From Arenimonas terrae (GTDB taxonomy: Bacteria > Pseudomonadota > Gammaproteobacteria > Xanthomonadales > Xanthomonadaceae), in the NCBI RefSeq assembly GCF_006265115.1, contig NZ_SMDR01000001.1:248001-312000 (forward strand): a stretch of 64,000 nucleotides of DNA. The letters are read 5' to 3'. Every line of letters begins with the position of its first letter. The first letter of the stretch is position 1. Of this stretch, positions 8,830-22,203 are shown in pieces. The position numbers and the translations under genes are program-made. Under the pieces are notes generated by a model, which worked only from the letters and a program-made list of their open reading frames with translations, was not told the origin of the DNA and searched no databases.

Positions 8830-9110
8830 GCCTGCCGCGCGAACAGCGCCCGGCGGCGATCCGCGCCGCCCTGGAGCAGGCGCTGCGACCCACGGCGCTG
8901 GAGGTCGTGGACGAGAGCCACAAGCACGCCGGCCACGCCGGCGCCCGGGACGGCCGCGGCCATTTCGCGGTGCACATCGTCAGCGAGGCCTTCGCCGGCC
9001 TGGCGCCCCTGGCCCGGCACCGCCGGGTCTACGCGGCCCTGGGCACGATGATGGAGACCGACATCCACGCCCTGTCGATCCAGGCCCGGACCCCCACCGA
9101 AGCGGGCTGA
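8826..9110 (+). CDS. bolA: BolA-family protein
   Basis: This 94-residue BolA-fold protein starts at GTG (8826), overlapping the preceding stop by four bases. Diagnostic features are the SHKHAGHAG loop, which supplies a His ligand for [2Fe-2S] sharing with monothiol glutaredoxins, and the [23 protein letters not shown] core. BolA proteins cooperate with Grx4-type glutaredoxins in iron-sulfur and iron regulation and can act as transcriptional regulators. The coupling to the YciI-like gene suggests a single transcript with it. Confidence 0.9.
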   Translation: MSLPREQRPAAIRAALEQALRPTALEVVDESHKHAGHAGARDGRGHFAVHIVSEAFAGLAPLARHRRVYAALGTMMETDIHALSIQARTPTEAG

Positions 9111-9139
9111 GCGGCCGGGCTGGGCGGCCCCGCGGCCGC

Positions 9140-9148
9140 TGGTATACT
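9140..9148 (+). promoter_or_regulatory. Probable extended -10 promoter for smc
   Basis: TGG-TATACT (TG at 9140-9141, hexamer 9143-9148) fits an extended -10. No good -35 is seen 16-18 bp upstream. It would give a leader of about 150 nt before the smc ATG. Confidence 0.5.
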
Positions 9149-9177
9149 GCCCCACGGCCGCGTGCCGGGGACCGCGC

Positions 9178-9290
9178 TCTGCCAATGGAATCAATCACTT
9201 GGCATGGGCTGCGGACCCGTTCGCGAGCTTCCCCTGGACCCTGCGGCGGAGCGTGAAGACGCTCCGGTGCCGGCCGGCTCGACCGGCTGC
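9178..9290 (+). other. Structured leader upstream of smc
   Basis: The 196-bp gap between bolA and smc carries an inverted repeat TGCCAA (9180-9185) / TTGGCA (9199-9204). It also carries a stable hairpin CGGAGCGT-GAAG-ACGCTCCG (9247-9266) and a further GC-rich inverted repeat around 9270-9287. None has a U-tract. I see no open frame or recognised RNA family here. Confidence 0.4.
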
Positions 9291-9306
9291 TTGAGAACCC
9301 CGACGA

Positions 9307-12300
9307 ATGCGCCTTTCCACGATCAAGCTGTCCGGCTTCAAATCCTTCGTTGACCCCACGGTGCTGCACCTGCCGACCAACATGACCGGCGTCGTCGGTC
9401 CCAATGGTTGCGGCAAGTCGAACATCATCGATGCGGTGCGCTGGGTGATGGGCGAAAGTTCGGCCAGCCGCCTGCGCGGCGATTCGCTCACCGACGTGAT
9501 CTTCTCCGGCTCGTCCTCGCGCAAGCCGGTCAGCCAGGCCCAGGTCGAGCTGATCTTCGACAACTCCGAGGGCAGCATCGGCGGCGAGTACGCGCGTTAC
9601 GCGGAAATCTCGGTCAAGCGCTCGGTCAGCCGCGACGGCCAGAGCAACTATTACCTCAACGGCGCCCGCTGCCGCCGCCGCGACATCACCGACCTGTTCC
9701 TGGGCACCGGCCTGGGCGCGCGCAGCTATTCGATCATCGAGCAGGGCATGATCAGCCAGATCATCGAGGCCCGGCCCGAGGACCTGCGCGTCTACCTGGA
9801 GGAAGCCGCCGGCATCTCCAAGTACAAGGAGCGCCGCAAGGAAACCGAATCGCGCATCAAGAGCACGCGCGAGAACCTCGACCGCCTCAACGACCTGCGC
9901 GAGGAAGTCGACAAGCAGCTCGAGCACCTCAAGCGCCAGGCCCGCGCCGCCGAGCAGTACCAGACCCTGCAGGCCGAGCGCCTGAACAAGGACGCCCAGC
10001 TCAAGGCGCTGGAATTCCGCCGCTACGACGCCGACCTCAAGGCCCTGCACGATTCGCTGACCCAGGACGAGATCAAGCTGCAGTCGCTGCTGGCCGACCA
10101 GCGCCAGGCCGAAGCGCAGATCGAAGCCTGCCGCGGCCAGCACGGCGAGGCCAGCGAACGCCTGGGCCGCGCCCAGGCCGAGGTCTACCGCGTCGGCGGC
10201 GAGCTGGCCCGCATCGAACAGCAGATCCATCACCAGAAGGAGCTGCGCCAGCGCCTGGAAACCGCGCGCGCTGAAGCCGACGCCGCCTTCGCCCAGATCG
10301 GCGAGCACATCAGCGGCGACGAGCGCCAGATGGGCGAGCTGCACAATGCCATCGCCGCCGCCGACCCCCGGCTCGAGGCGCTGCGCGCCGAAGACGCCGG
10401 CCGCCAGGACGCGCTCAAGGCGGCCGAGACCGCGCTGCACGACTGGCAGCAGCGCTGGGACACCTATGCCAAGGCGCAGGCCGAAGCCGCGCGCTGGGCC
10501 GAGGTCGAGCGCACCAAGATCGAATACCTGGAAAAGCAGGCGCTCGACGCGGGCCGCCGCCGCGAGGCCCTGGCCAATGAACGCACCGGCCTGGACACCG
10601 CCGCCATCACCGAGGCCCTGGCCCGCCTGACCGCCGACCACGACGGCCAGAAGGCCGGCCTGGACGGCCTGGGCGAAACGCTCGAACAGCGCAAGGCCGC
10701 GTTGACCGCGCTGCAGGAACAGCAGCGCCAGCAGCAGAGCGAACTGGCCGACGTGCGCAAGCAGGGCCAGGCCGCGCGCGGCCGCCTGTCCTCGCTCGAG
10801 GCGCTGCAGCACGCCGCGCTGGGCCAGGAAAAGAACGTCGCGCTGGACTGGCTCAAGGCCCAGGGCATCGCCGACAACGCCCGTCTGGGCGAGGCGCTGC
10901 AGGTCGAGGCCGGCTGGGAGACTGCCGTCGAGACCGTGCTCGGCAGCCTGCTCGAGGCCGTCACCGTGGACGCGCCGTCGGAGTGGCTCGATGCGCTCGC
11001 CAGCCTCGGTCAGGGCCGCGTCGCCCTGGTCAGCGGCGAGAACCGCGGCATCCAGGTGCCCGCCGGTTCACTGGCCGCGAAGGTGCAGGGCCCCGACGCC
11101 GTGCGCCGCCTGCTGGCGAACATCCACGCGGCCGACGATGCGTCTGCCGCGCGCGCCGTGTCACTGGGCGAGAACGAGGCCGTCATCACCCGCGGTGGTG
11201 AGTGGCTCGGCGGCGGCTGGCTGCGCGTGTTGCGCAGCGGCGATGCCCACCAGGGTGCGTTGGCCCGCGAGCGCGAGATCCAGTCTTTGCGCGCCGAGAT
11301 CGAGGCGCTGGCCAAGAAGGAAACCCAGCTCAACGAAGGCCTGACGGCGATGCGCGACAGGCTGCTCGAGGCCGAGCAGCACCGCGAGGACGCCCAGCGT
11401 TCGCTGTACCTGGCGCACCGCAGCGTGTCGGAACTCGCCGGCCAGCTGCAGGGCCAGAAGAGCCGGCTCGAATCCGCCCAGGCCCGCGTCGCCCGCATCG
11501 ACGGCGAGCTGGCCACGCTCGGAACGACGCTCGAGGAATCGCAGACCAATGCCCGCGAAGCGCGCGGCCGCCTCGAGCAGGCCGTGGCCAAGATGGGCGA
11601 CCTGGAGGCCGAACGCCAGCGCCTGGACGCAGAACGCCGCAGCCTGGGCGAACAGCGCGACGCCGCCCGCAACACCGCCCGCGAGGCCCGCGAGGCCGCG
11701 CACCAGCTGGCCCTGTCGCTGGAATCCCAGCGCGCCCGCGTGGTCGCGCTCAGCCAGTCGCTGGCGCGCATGGGCAACCAGAAGGCGCAGCTCGAAGTGC
11801 GCCTGAACGAACTCGTCGCCCAGCTCGCCGACGGTGACGCGCCGGTCGTGGCCCTGCAGGCCGAGCGGCAGTCCGCGCTCGACCAGCGCGTCATCGTCGA
11901 GAAGGACCTGGCCGCCGCGCGCTCGAGCGTCGACGGCATCGAGGCCGAGATGCGCGGTTACGAGCAGACCCGCCAGCAGCGCGACCAGCAGGCGCTGGCC
12001 CAGCGCGAGGCGATCTCCGCCCGCCGCATGGAAGAACAGGCCCTGAGCCTGCGCGCCGGCCAGCTGTCGGAAGCCGTGGCCGCCGCCGGCCTGGCGCTGG
12101 AGGACGTGCTGGCCTCGCTGCCGGAGAAGGCCGATCTCGAGGGCTGGCAGAAGAACCTGGCCGACATCGACGCCAAGATGCGCCGCCTGGAGCCGGTCAA
12201 CCTGGCCGCGATCCAGGAATACGGCGAGCAGAGCGAGCGCAAGACCTACCTCGACGCCCAGAACACCGACCTCACCTCGGCGCTGGAAACCCTGGAAGGC

Positions 12301-12804
12301 GCGATCAAGAAGATCGACAAGGAAACCCGCGGCCGCTTCAAGGAAACCTTCGACCGCGTCAACGCCGGCGTGCAGGAACTCTATCCGCGCCTGTTCGGCG
12401 GCGGCCACGCCTATCTCGAGCTCACCGGCGAAGACCTGCTCGACACCGGCGTGTCGATCATGGCGCGCCCGCCGGGCAAGCGCGTGTCCAACATCTCCCT
12501 GCTTTCGGGCGGCGAGAAGGCGCTGACCGCGGTGGCGCTGGTGTTCGCGATCTTCCGCCTCAACCCGGCGCCGTTCTGCCTGCTCGACGAGGTGGACGCG
12601 CCGCTGGACGAGGCCAACGTCGGCCGCTTCAGCAGCATGGTCACCGAGATGAGCGAGAAGGTGCAGTTCCTGTTCGTCACCCACAACAAGGCGACGATGG
12701 AAGCAGCCAAGCAGCTCTCCGGCGTCACCATGCGCGAGCCGGGCTGCAGCCGACTGGTGTCGGTGGACCTGGCCGAGGCCACGCGCCTGGTCGGCGCGGC
12801 CTGA
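9307..12804 (+). CDS. smc: Chromosome segregation ATPase Smc
   Basis: This is a full-length 1165-residue SMC protein. The Walker A region is VVGPNGCGKSNIIDAVRWVM (from about residue 30). Two long coiled-coil arms flank a hinge at about residues 505-640. The C-terminal half-ATPase has the signature NISLLSGGEKALTAVAL and the Walker B FCLLDEVDAPLDEANV. Smc dimers form the condensin ring with ScpA and ScpB, encoded divergently 4-5 kb upstream. The coiled coils are rich in Ala, Arg, Glu and Gln. The start ATG has only a weak ribosome-binding site. zipA begins 73 bp downstream, matching the smc-zipA-ligA order of many gammaproteobacteria. Confidence 0.97.
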   Translation: MRLSTIKLSGFKSFVDPTVLHLPTNMTGVVGPNGCGKSNIIDAVRWVMGESSASRLRGDSLTDVIFSGSSSRKPVSQAQVELIFDNSEGSIGGEYARYAEISVKRSVSRDGQSNYYLNGARCRRRDITDLFLGTGLGARSYSIIEQGMISQIIEARPEDLRVYLEEAAGISKYKERRKETESRIKSTRENLDRLNDLREEVDKQLEHLKRQARAAEQYQTLQAERLNKDAQLKALEFRRYDADLKALHDSLTQDEIKLQSLLADQRQAEAQIEACRGQHGEASERLGRAQAEVYRVGGELARIEQQIHHQKELRQRLETARAEADAAFAQIGEHISGDERQMGELHNAIAAADPRLEALRAEDAGRQDALKAAETALHDWQQRWDTYAKAQAEAARWAEVERTKIEYLEKQALDAGRRREALANERTGLDTAAITEALARLTADHDGQKAGLDGLGETLEQRKAALTALQEQQRQQQSELADVRKQGQAARGRLSSLEALQHAALGQEKNVALDWLKAQGIADNARLGEALQVEAGWETAVETVLGSLLEAVTVDAPSEWLDALASLGQGRVALVSGENRGIQVPAGSLAAKVQGPDAVRRLLANIHAADDASAARAVSLGENEAVITRGGEWLGGGWLRVLRSGDAHQGALAREREIQSLRAEIEALAKKETQLNEGLTAMRDRLLEAEQHREDAQRSLYLAHRSVSELAGQLQGQKSRLESAQARVARIDGELATLGTTLEESQTNAREARGRLEQAVAKMGDLEAERQRLDAERRSLGEQRDAARNTAREAREAAHQLALSLESQRARVVALSQSLARMGNQKAQLEVRLNELVAQLADGDAPVVALQAERQSALDQRVIVEKDLAAARSSVDGIEAEMRGYEQTRQQRDQQALAQREAISARRMEEQALSLRAGQLSEAVAAAGLALEDVLASLPEKADLEGWQKNLADIDAKMRRLEPVNLAAIQEYGEQSERKTYLDAQNTDLTSALETLEGAIKKIDKETRGRFKETFDRVNAGVQELYPRLFGGGHAYLELTGEDLLDTGVSIMARPPGKRVSNISLLSGGEKALTAVALVFAIFRLNPAPFCLLDEVDAPLDEANVGRFSSMVTEMSEKVQFLFVTHNKATMEAAKQLSGVTMREPGCSRLVSVDLAEATRLVGAA

Positions 12805-12877
12805 CCTGACCGGCGAAATCGGGCATCATTCCGCTGGGCCGCCCCCGCGGCCCTGAAGGCACACAGGGAGAGGCGCC

Positions 12878-15782
<2,905 letters not shown>

Positions 15783-15827
15783 GCGGGCCGCATCCGGGCG
15801 TCGCCGCCGGGGCGTAGAGTACTCGCC

Positions 15828-16796
15828 ATGAAAGACTGGAAACCGACCGCGAACGCCAAGGCCCTGCGCCTGCGGGCCGAACTCTATGCGCTGTTCCGGC
15901 GCTTCTTCGCCGAACGCGGCGTGCTGGAAGTGGAGACGCCGGTGCTGTCGGCGGCCGGCAACACCGATCCGAACATCGAGAGTTTTTCGCTGCGCTTCGA
16001 CGGCCCGAAGGCGGCCGGCGAGCCGCTGCGCTGGCTGCGCACGTCGCCCGAATTCCCGCTCAAGCGCCTGGTCGCGGCCGGCATCGGCGACTGCTACGAA
16101 CTGGGCCGGGTGTTCCGCAACGGCGAAGCCGGCAAGCGTCACAACCCCGAGTTCACCATGCTCGAGTGGTACCGCGTCGGCTGGGACCACCAGAAGCTGA
16201 TGGACGAGGTGGCGGAGCTGCTGAAGCTGGCCCTGGCGCTGGCCGGCCGCCGCGCCACAGTGCGCGACACCAGCTTCCGCCAGCTCTACCAGGACAAGTT
16301 CGGCTTCGACCCGATGGAGGCCTCCGAAGCGGACCTGCGTTCGCCGCTGGGCGTCTACGACATCGACCCGAAGGGCCTGACCCGCGACGACTGGCTCGAC
16401 CTGCTGATGACCCACCTGATCCAGCCCAGCATTCCCGCCAACCGCATCCTGCTGGTCTACGACTACCCGGTGAGCCAGTGCGCGCTGGCGAAGATCCGCC
16501 CCGGCACGCCGCCGGTCGCCGAACGTTTCGAGGCCTACCTGGGCCCGCTCGAGATGGCCAACGGTTACCACGAGCTGACCGACCCGGCCGAGCAGCGCGC
16601 GCGGTTCGAAACCGACCTGGCCCGGCGCCGCGCCCGCAACGCCGCCGCGCCGGCGCTGGACGAGCGGCTGCTGGCCGCGCTGCCGAAGCTGCCGGCCTGC
16701 GCCGGGGTCGCCCTCGGGGTGGACCGGCTGATGATGGCCCTGCTGGGAACCGACAAGATCGGCGACGTGATGGCCTTCCCCTTCGACCGGGCATGA
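15828..16796 (+). CDS. epmA: Elongation factor P--(R)-beta-lysine ligase EpmA
   Basis: This 322-residue class II aminoacyl-tRNA-synthetase-like enzyme lacks an anticodon-binding domain, as expected for EpmA/PoxA/GenX. Motif 2 appears as GRVFRNGEAGKRHNPEFTML and motif 3 as ALGVDRLMMALLG near the C-terminus. EpmA adenylates (R)-beta-lysine and attaches it to a conserved lysine of EF-P, relieving ribosome stalling at polyproline. The efp and epmB partners are not in this window. The gene follows ligA by 45 bp and may be read through from it. Confidence 0.94.
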   Translation: MKDWKPTANAKALRLRAELYALFRRFFAERGVLEVETPVLSAAGNTDPNIESFSLRFDGPKAAGEPLRWLRTSPEFPLKRLVAAGIGDCYELGRVFRNGEAGKRHNPEFTMLEWYRVGWDHQKLMDEVAELLKLALALAGRRATVRDTSFRQLYQDKFGFDPMEASEADLRSPLGVYDIDPKGLTRDDWLDLLMTHLIQPSIPANRILLVYDYPVSQCALAKIRPGTPPVAERFEAYLGPLEMANGYHELTDPAEQRARFETDLARRRARNAAAPALDERLLAALPKLPACAGVALGVDRLMMALLGTDKIGDVMAFPFDRA

Positions 16797-16909
16797 ATCG
16801 CGGGTAAGCGCCGCGGCCAGCGGCCGCCGCGATTGGCCGTCGATTCATCCGCCGGGCCCTAGATTCCCGGCCGTGCGGCCCCGGTGGGTCGACGCCATGG
16901 AGATCCGAC

Positions 16910-17497
16910 ATGAAACGCTGCCTGTTCGCCTTGCTTGCCCTCGCCGCCGCCGTGCTGCCGATCGCTGCCTCGGCGGACGACCGTTACGATGATCGTTACG
17001 GCTACAACGACCGCTACGACGATCGATATGACGACCGCTACGACGGGCGTTACGGTGGCCGCAATCTCGTCGCCTGCCACTCCAACGATCGCCGCACCCA
17101 GATCTGCGCCGTCGACACCCGCGGCGGCGTGCGCCTGGTGCGCCAGGAGTCGCGAGCCGCCTGCATCCAGGGCCGCACCTGGGGCGCCGACTATCGCGGC
17201 ATCTGGGTCACCAATGGCTGTCGCGCGACCTTTGCGGTCGGCCGCGGCCAGGGCCGCCCCGGTCATGGCCGGCCGGATTACGGCCATGGCCCGGGCTACG
17301 GCCACGGTGTCCGCACCGTGCGCTGCGAATCCAACGACAACCGTCCGCGCTTCTGCCCCGTGCCGGGCGGCGTGCGCCGCGCCCAGGTGTCCTACCAGCG
17401 CAGCAAGGCGCCCTGCGACTACAACTACAGCTGGGGCTACCGCCGCGATGGCATCTGGGTGGAGCGCGGTTGCCGCGCCGATTTCCAGGTCTTCTGA
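16910..17497 (+). CDS. DUF3011 secreted protein with DRYD repeats
   Basis: The 195-residue precursor has a signal peptide (MKRCLFALLALAAAVLPIAASA). It is followed by about six DDRYD/DGRYG units (about residues 23-48) encoded by imperfect tandem repeats. Two DUF3011 modules follow, each with a Cys pair pattern: VACHSNDRRTQICAVDT to GIWVTNGCRATF, and VRCESNDNRPRFCPVP to GIWVERGCRADFQVF. A Gly/His/Tyr-rich spacer separates them. The modules look disulfide-bonded and periplasmic. Function is unknown; the family is common in Lysobacteraceae. GGAG lies at an appropriate distance upstream, and TAGATT at 16860-16865 is a possible -10. Confidence 0.85.
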   Translation: MKRCLFALLALAAAVLPIAASADDRYDDRYGYNDRYDDRYDDRYDGRYGGRNLVACHSNDRRTQICAVDTRGGVRLVRQESRAACIQGRTWGADYRGIWVTNGCRATFAVGRGQGRPGHGRPDYGHGPGYGHGVRTVRCESNDNRPRFCPVPGGVRRAQVSYQRSKAPCDYNYSWGYRRDGIWVERGCRADFQVF

Positions 17498-17516
17498 GCC
17501 TGCAGAGCGTTCCGAT

Positions 17517-17549
17517 CGAAGCCCGGCCTCGCGCCGGGCTTCGTGTTTG
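17517..17549. terminator. Terminator between the DUF3011 gene and the convergent unknown gene
   Basis: The 11-bp stem CGAAGCCCGGC (17517-17527) with GCCGGGCTTCG (17533-17543) has a five-base loop and is followed by TGTTTG. It lies between two convergent genes. The U-tract is weak on both strands. Confidence 0.7.
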
Positions 17550-17561
17550 CAGCGGACGGAT

Positions 17562-18272
17562 TCAGTTCGGCCGTCTGCCGCGCGGCGTGGCTTTGCGCGC
17601 CGGCGTTTTTTTCGCGACGGCCTTCTTTTTCGGCGGCGCCAGCACGCTGCCGCCGGCCAGCTGGCGACCCAAGGCCGTGGCGAGCTTGAGCGGCGGCATC
17701 GCCAGCGCCAGCGCCTCGGCGCTCCAGGCCTTGAGCGTGGACGGCGCAAGCCGGAGGGCGCCTGCCAGCGGTGCCGGCAGCCAGTCGGCACCCGCCTTGC
17801 GCAGCCGGCAGACGCTGTCGGCGTAGCGTCCGGCAGCCCAGGTGGCGGCGACGGCGCGCACGGTCGCCGTGACCAGGGGTTCGAGCGGTGTGTAGCGCAT
17901 CAGCGGCGTGCTGACCGCCGACGGCAGCCAGCCGCGCAGCAGGCCGCGCAGGCCTTCGCGGGTGGCGAGCGGGCTGAGCACGGCCTGGGTCTGGGCCACG
18001 GCCAGCACGCCCTCGACTTCCCAGCCCGCGGGCTTGAGCTGGTAGCGCCGGTAGATCGATTCCACCAGGTGGCGCTGGATGTCCTCGGCCGATTCGCTGC
18101 TGCCGGCCCGGCGAACGCGCGCCGGCAGGAAAGGCTTGAGCAGGGGCAGGCGGTCGATGCCGACCTGCAGGGCGGCGCCGGCCCCGGCCTTGACGCAGGC
18201 GGTGTGCAGCATCGGCTCGATGCCGGCATCGAAGGCGGCGGACGTGCGCGGGGCGGGGCGGCGGGCAGTCAT
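17562..18272 (-). CDS. Conserved-looking hypothetical protein with Lys/Arg-rich C-terminal tail
   Basis: I set the start at the ATG at 18272, since the frame runs on into mtnA antisense where no gene is expected. The product has 236 residues. The body (about 20-200) is largely helical with amphipathic, Ala/Leu-rich stretches. A hydrophobic segment around TPLEPLVTATVRAVAATWAAG and the following RYADSVCRLRKAG loosely recall DUF697/YcjF-type membrane-associated domains, but I would not assign that. The last 25 residues are a basic tail (KKKAVAKKTPARKATPRGRR), resembling AlgP/histone-H1-type nucleic-acid-binding tails. It is divergent from mtnA. Function unknown. Confidence 0.6.
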   Translation of the reverse strand: MTARRPAPRTSAAFDAGIEPMLHTACVKAGAGAALQVGIDRLPLLKPFLPARVRRAGSSESAEDIQRHLVESIYRRYQLKPAGWEVEGVLAVAQTQAVLSPLATREGLRGLLRGWLPSAVSTPLMRYTPLEPLVTATVRAVAATWAAGRYADSVCRLRKAGADWLPAPLAGALRLAPSTLKAWSAEALALAMPPLKLATALGRQLAGGSVLAPPKKKAVAKKTPARKATPRGRRPN

Positions 18273-18308
18273 GGCCCGAGCATAACGCGGGGACCGTCGC
18301 CTGCGCCT

Positions 18309-18317
18309 TGCTAAACT
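18309..18317 (+). promoter_or_regulatory. Possible extended -10 for mtnA
   Basis: TGC-TAAACT (TG at 18309-18310, hexamer 18312-18317) lies 28 bp before the mtnA ATG, in the 72-bp divergent gap. No clear -35 accompanies it. Confidence 0.4.
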
Positions 18318-18344
18318 CGGCGCCTGGACTTTCCGGAACCGCGC

Positions 18345-19403
18345 ATGGACTTCGACCGCTACGACCGCATCCGCCCGATCCGCTGGCAGGGCGACCGCCT
18401 GTCCCTGCTGGACCAGCGCCGGCTGCCCTTCACCGTGGAGATGGTCGACTGCACCGACAGCGACGCAGTGGCGCGCGCCATCCACGACCTGGTGGTGCGC
18501 GGCGCGCCGGCCATCGGCATCGCCGCGGCCTGGGGCGCGGTGCTGGCGGGGCAGGGCGTGCAGGCCGCCGATGGCGCCGAGGCGCTGGTCCGACTGGGCC
18601 CGGCGCTGGACCGTCTCAAGGCCGCGCGCCCGACCGCGGTCAACCTGATGTGGGCGCTGGCCCGGGTGCGCCGCGCCCTCGCTGCCGCCGGCAGCGACTG
18701 GCTGGCCGTGCTGTCCGCCGAAGCCATCGCGATCGAGACCGAGGACCTGGCCGCAAACCGCTATATGGGCGCGCTCGGCGCCGCCCTGATCGCGCCGGGC
18801 AGCGGCGTGCTGACCCACTGCAACACCGGATCGCTGGCTACCGCTGGATTCGGCACCGCCCTGGGCGTGATCCGCGCCGGCGTGGCCGAGGGCCGGATCG
18901 AGCGCGTCTACGCCAGCGAGACCCGGCCCTGGCTGCAGGGCGCGCGGCTCACGGTCTGGGAGCTGCTGCAGGACGGCATCCCGGCCACCCTGATCGGCGA
19001 CGGCGCCGCCGCCCACCTGATGAAGACTGGCGCCGTGCAGTGGGTCATCGTCGGCGCCGACCGCATCTGCGCCAACGGCGACACCGCCAACAAGATCGGC
19101 ACCTATTCGCACGCCATCGCCGCGCGCCACCACGGGCTGAAGGTGATGGTGGTGGCGCCCTCGTCCACCGTGGACATGGACACCGCCCGCGGCGAGGACA
19201 TCGAGATCGAGATGCGCGACCCGGCCGAACTGCTGTCCGTGGCCGGTACCCGGACGGTCGCCGACGGGGTCGAAGCGTGGAATCCCGTGTTCGACGTGAC
19301 CCCTGCCGGACTGATCGACGCCATCGTCACCGAGCGGGGCGTGGTGACCGCTCCGGACGCGGCCCGCATGGCGGCCGTGTTCGGGGCCAAAATTCCGGGC
19401 TAA
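18345..19403 (+). CDS. mtnA: S-methyl-5-thioribose-1-phosphate isomerase MtnA
   Basis: The 352-residue protein belongs to the eIF2B-related isomerase family. Catalytic Cys159 lies in [18 protein letters not shown] and catalytic Asp239 in [19 protein letters not shown]. It converts methylthioribose-1-phosphate to methylthioribulose-1-phosphate in methionine salvage. No mtnB, mtnC or mtnD neighbours are present, so the remaining genes must lie elsewhere. The aminotransferase/omega-amidase pair at 414-2363 could supply the last step. The gene stands alone between the divergent unknown gene and gyrA. Confidence 0.95.
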   Translation: MDFDRYDRIRPIRWQGDRLSLLDQRRLPFTVEMVDCTDSDAVARAIHDLVVRGAPAIGIAAAWGAVLAGQGVQAADGAEALVRLGPALDRLKAARPTAVNLMWALARVRRALAAAGSDWLAVLSAEAIAIETEDLAANRYMGALGAALIAPGSGVLTHCNTGSLATAGFGTALGVIRAGVAEGRIERVYASETRPWLQGARLTVWELLQDGIPATLIGDGAAAHLMKTGAVQWVIVGADRICANGDTANKIGTYSHAIAARHHGLKVMVVAPSSTVDMDTARGEDIEIEMRDPAELLSVAGTRTVADGVEAWNPVFDVTPAGLIDAIVTERGVVTAPDAARMAAVFGAKIPG

Positions 19404-19449
19404 GTGCTTGTTTTCCGGCCTCTAGGCTGGCCCGTCGCGGGTCCGTTTC

Positions 19450-19458
19450 TGGTATCAT
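19450..19458 (+). promoter_or_regulatory. Probable gyrA promoter (extended -10)
   Basis: TGG-TATCAT (TG at 19450-19451, hexamer 19453-19458) lies 72 bp upstream of the gyrA ATG, in a locally T-rich stretch. No consensus -35 is present, which fits extended -10 use. Confidence 0.5.
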
Positions 19459-19530
19459 TTTTCGTCCCTGAAAGCCCTGTCTGCGGCCCTGGCCGCGGCG
19501 CCCGCCCGAACGTCGAACACGGAAGCACGA

Positions 19531-22134
<2,604 letters not shown>

Positions 22135-22142
22135 GTCCGGCG

Positions 22143-22168
22143 GGCCGCGCGGAACTCTCCGCGCGGCC
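22143..22168 (+). terminator. GC-rich hairpin after gyrA, terminator-like without U-tract
   Basis: A perfect 11-bp stem GGCCGCGCGGA / TCCGCGCGGCC closes on an ACTC loop, 8 bp after the gyrA stop. The following TGTACCC is not a U-tract. It may therefore be a weak terminator or an RNA-stabilising 3' end rather than a full stop. Confidence 0.5.
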
Positions 22169-22203
22169 TGTACCCTAAGGCCGGTCTTCCGATGGAGTGC
22201 TGC

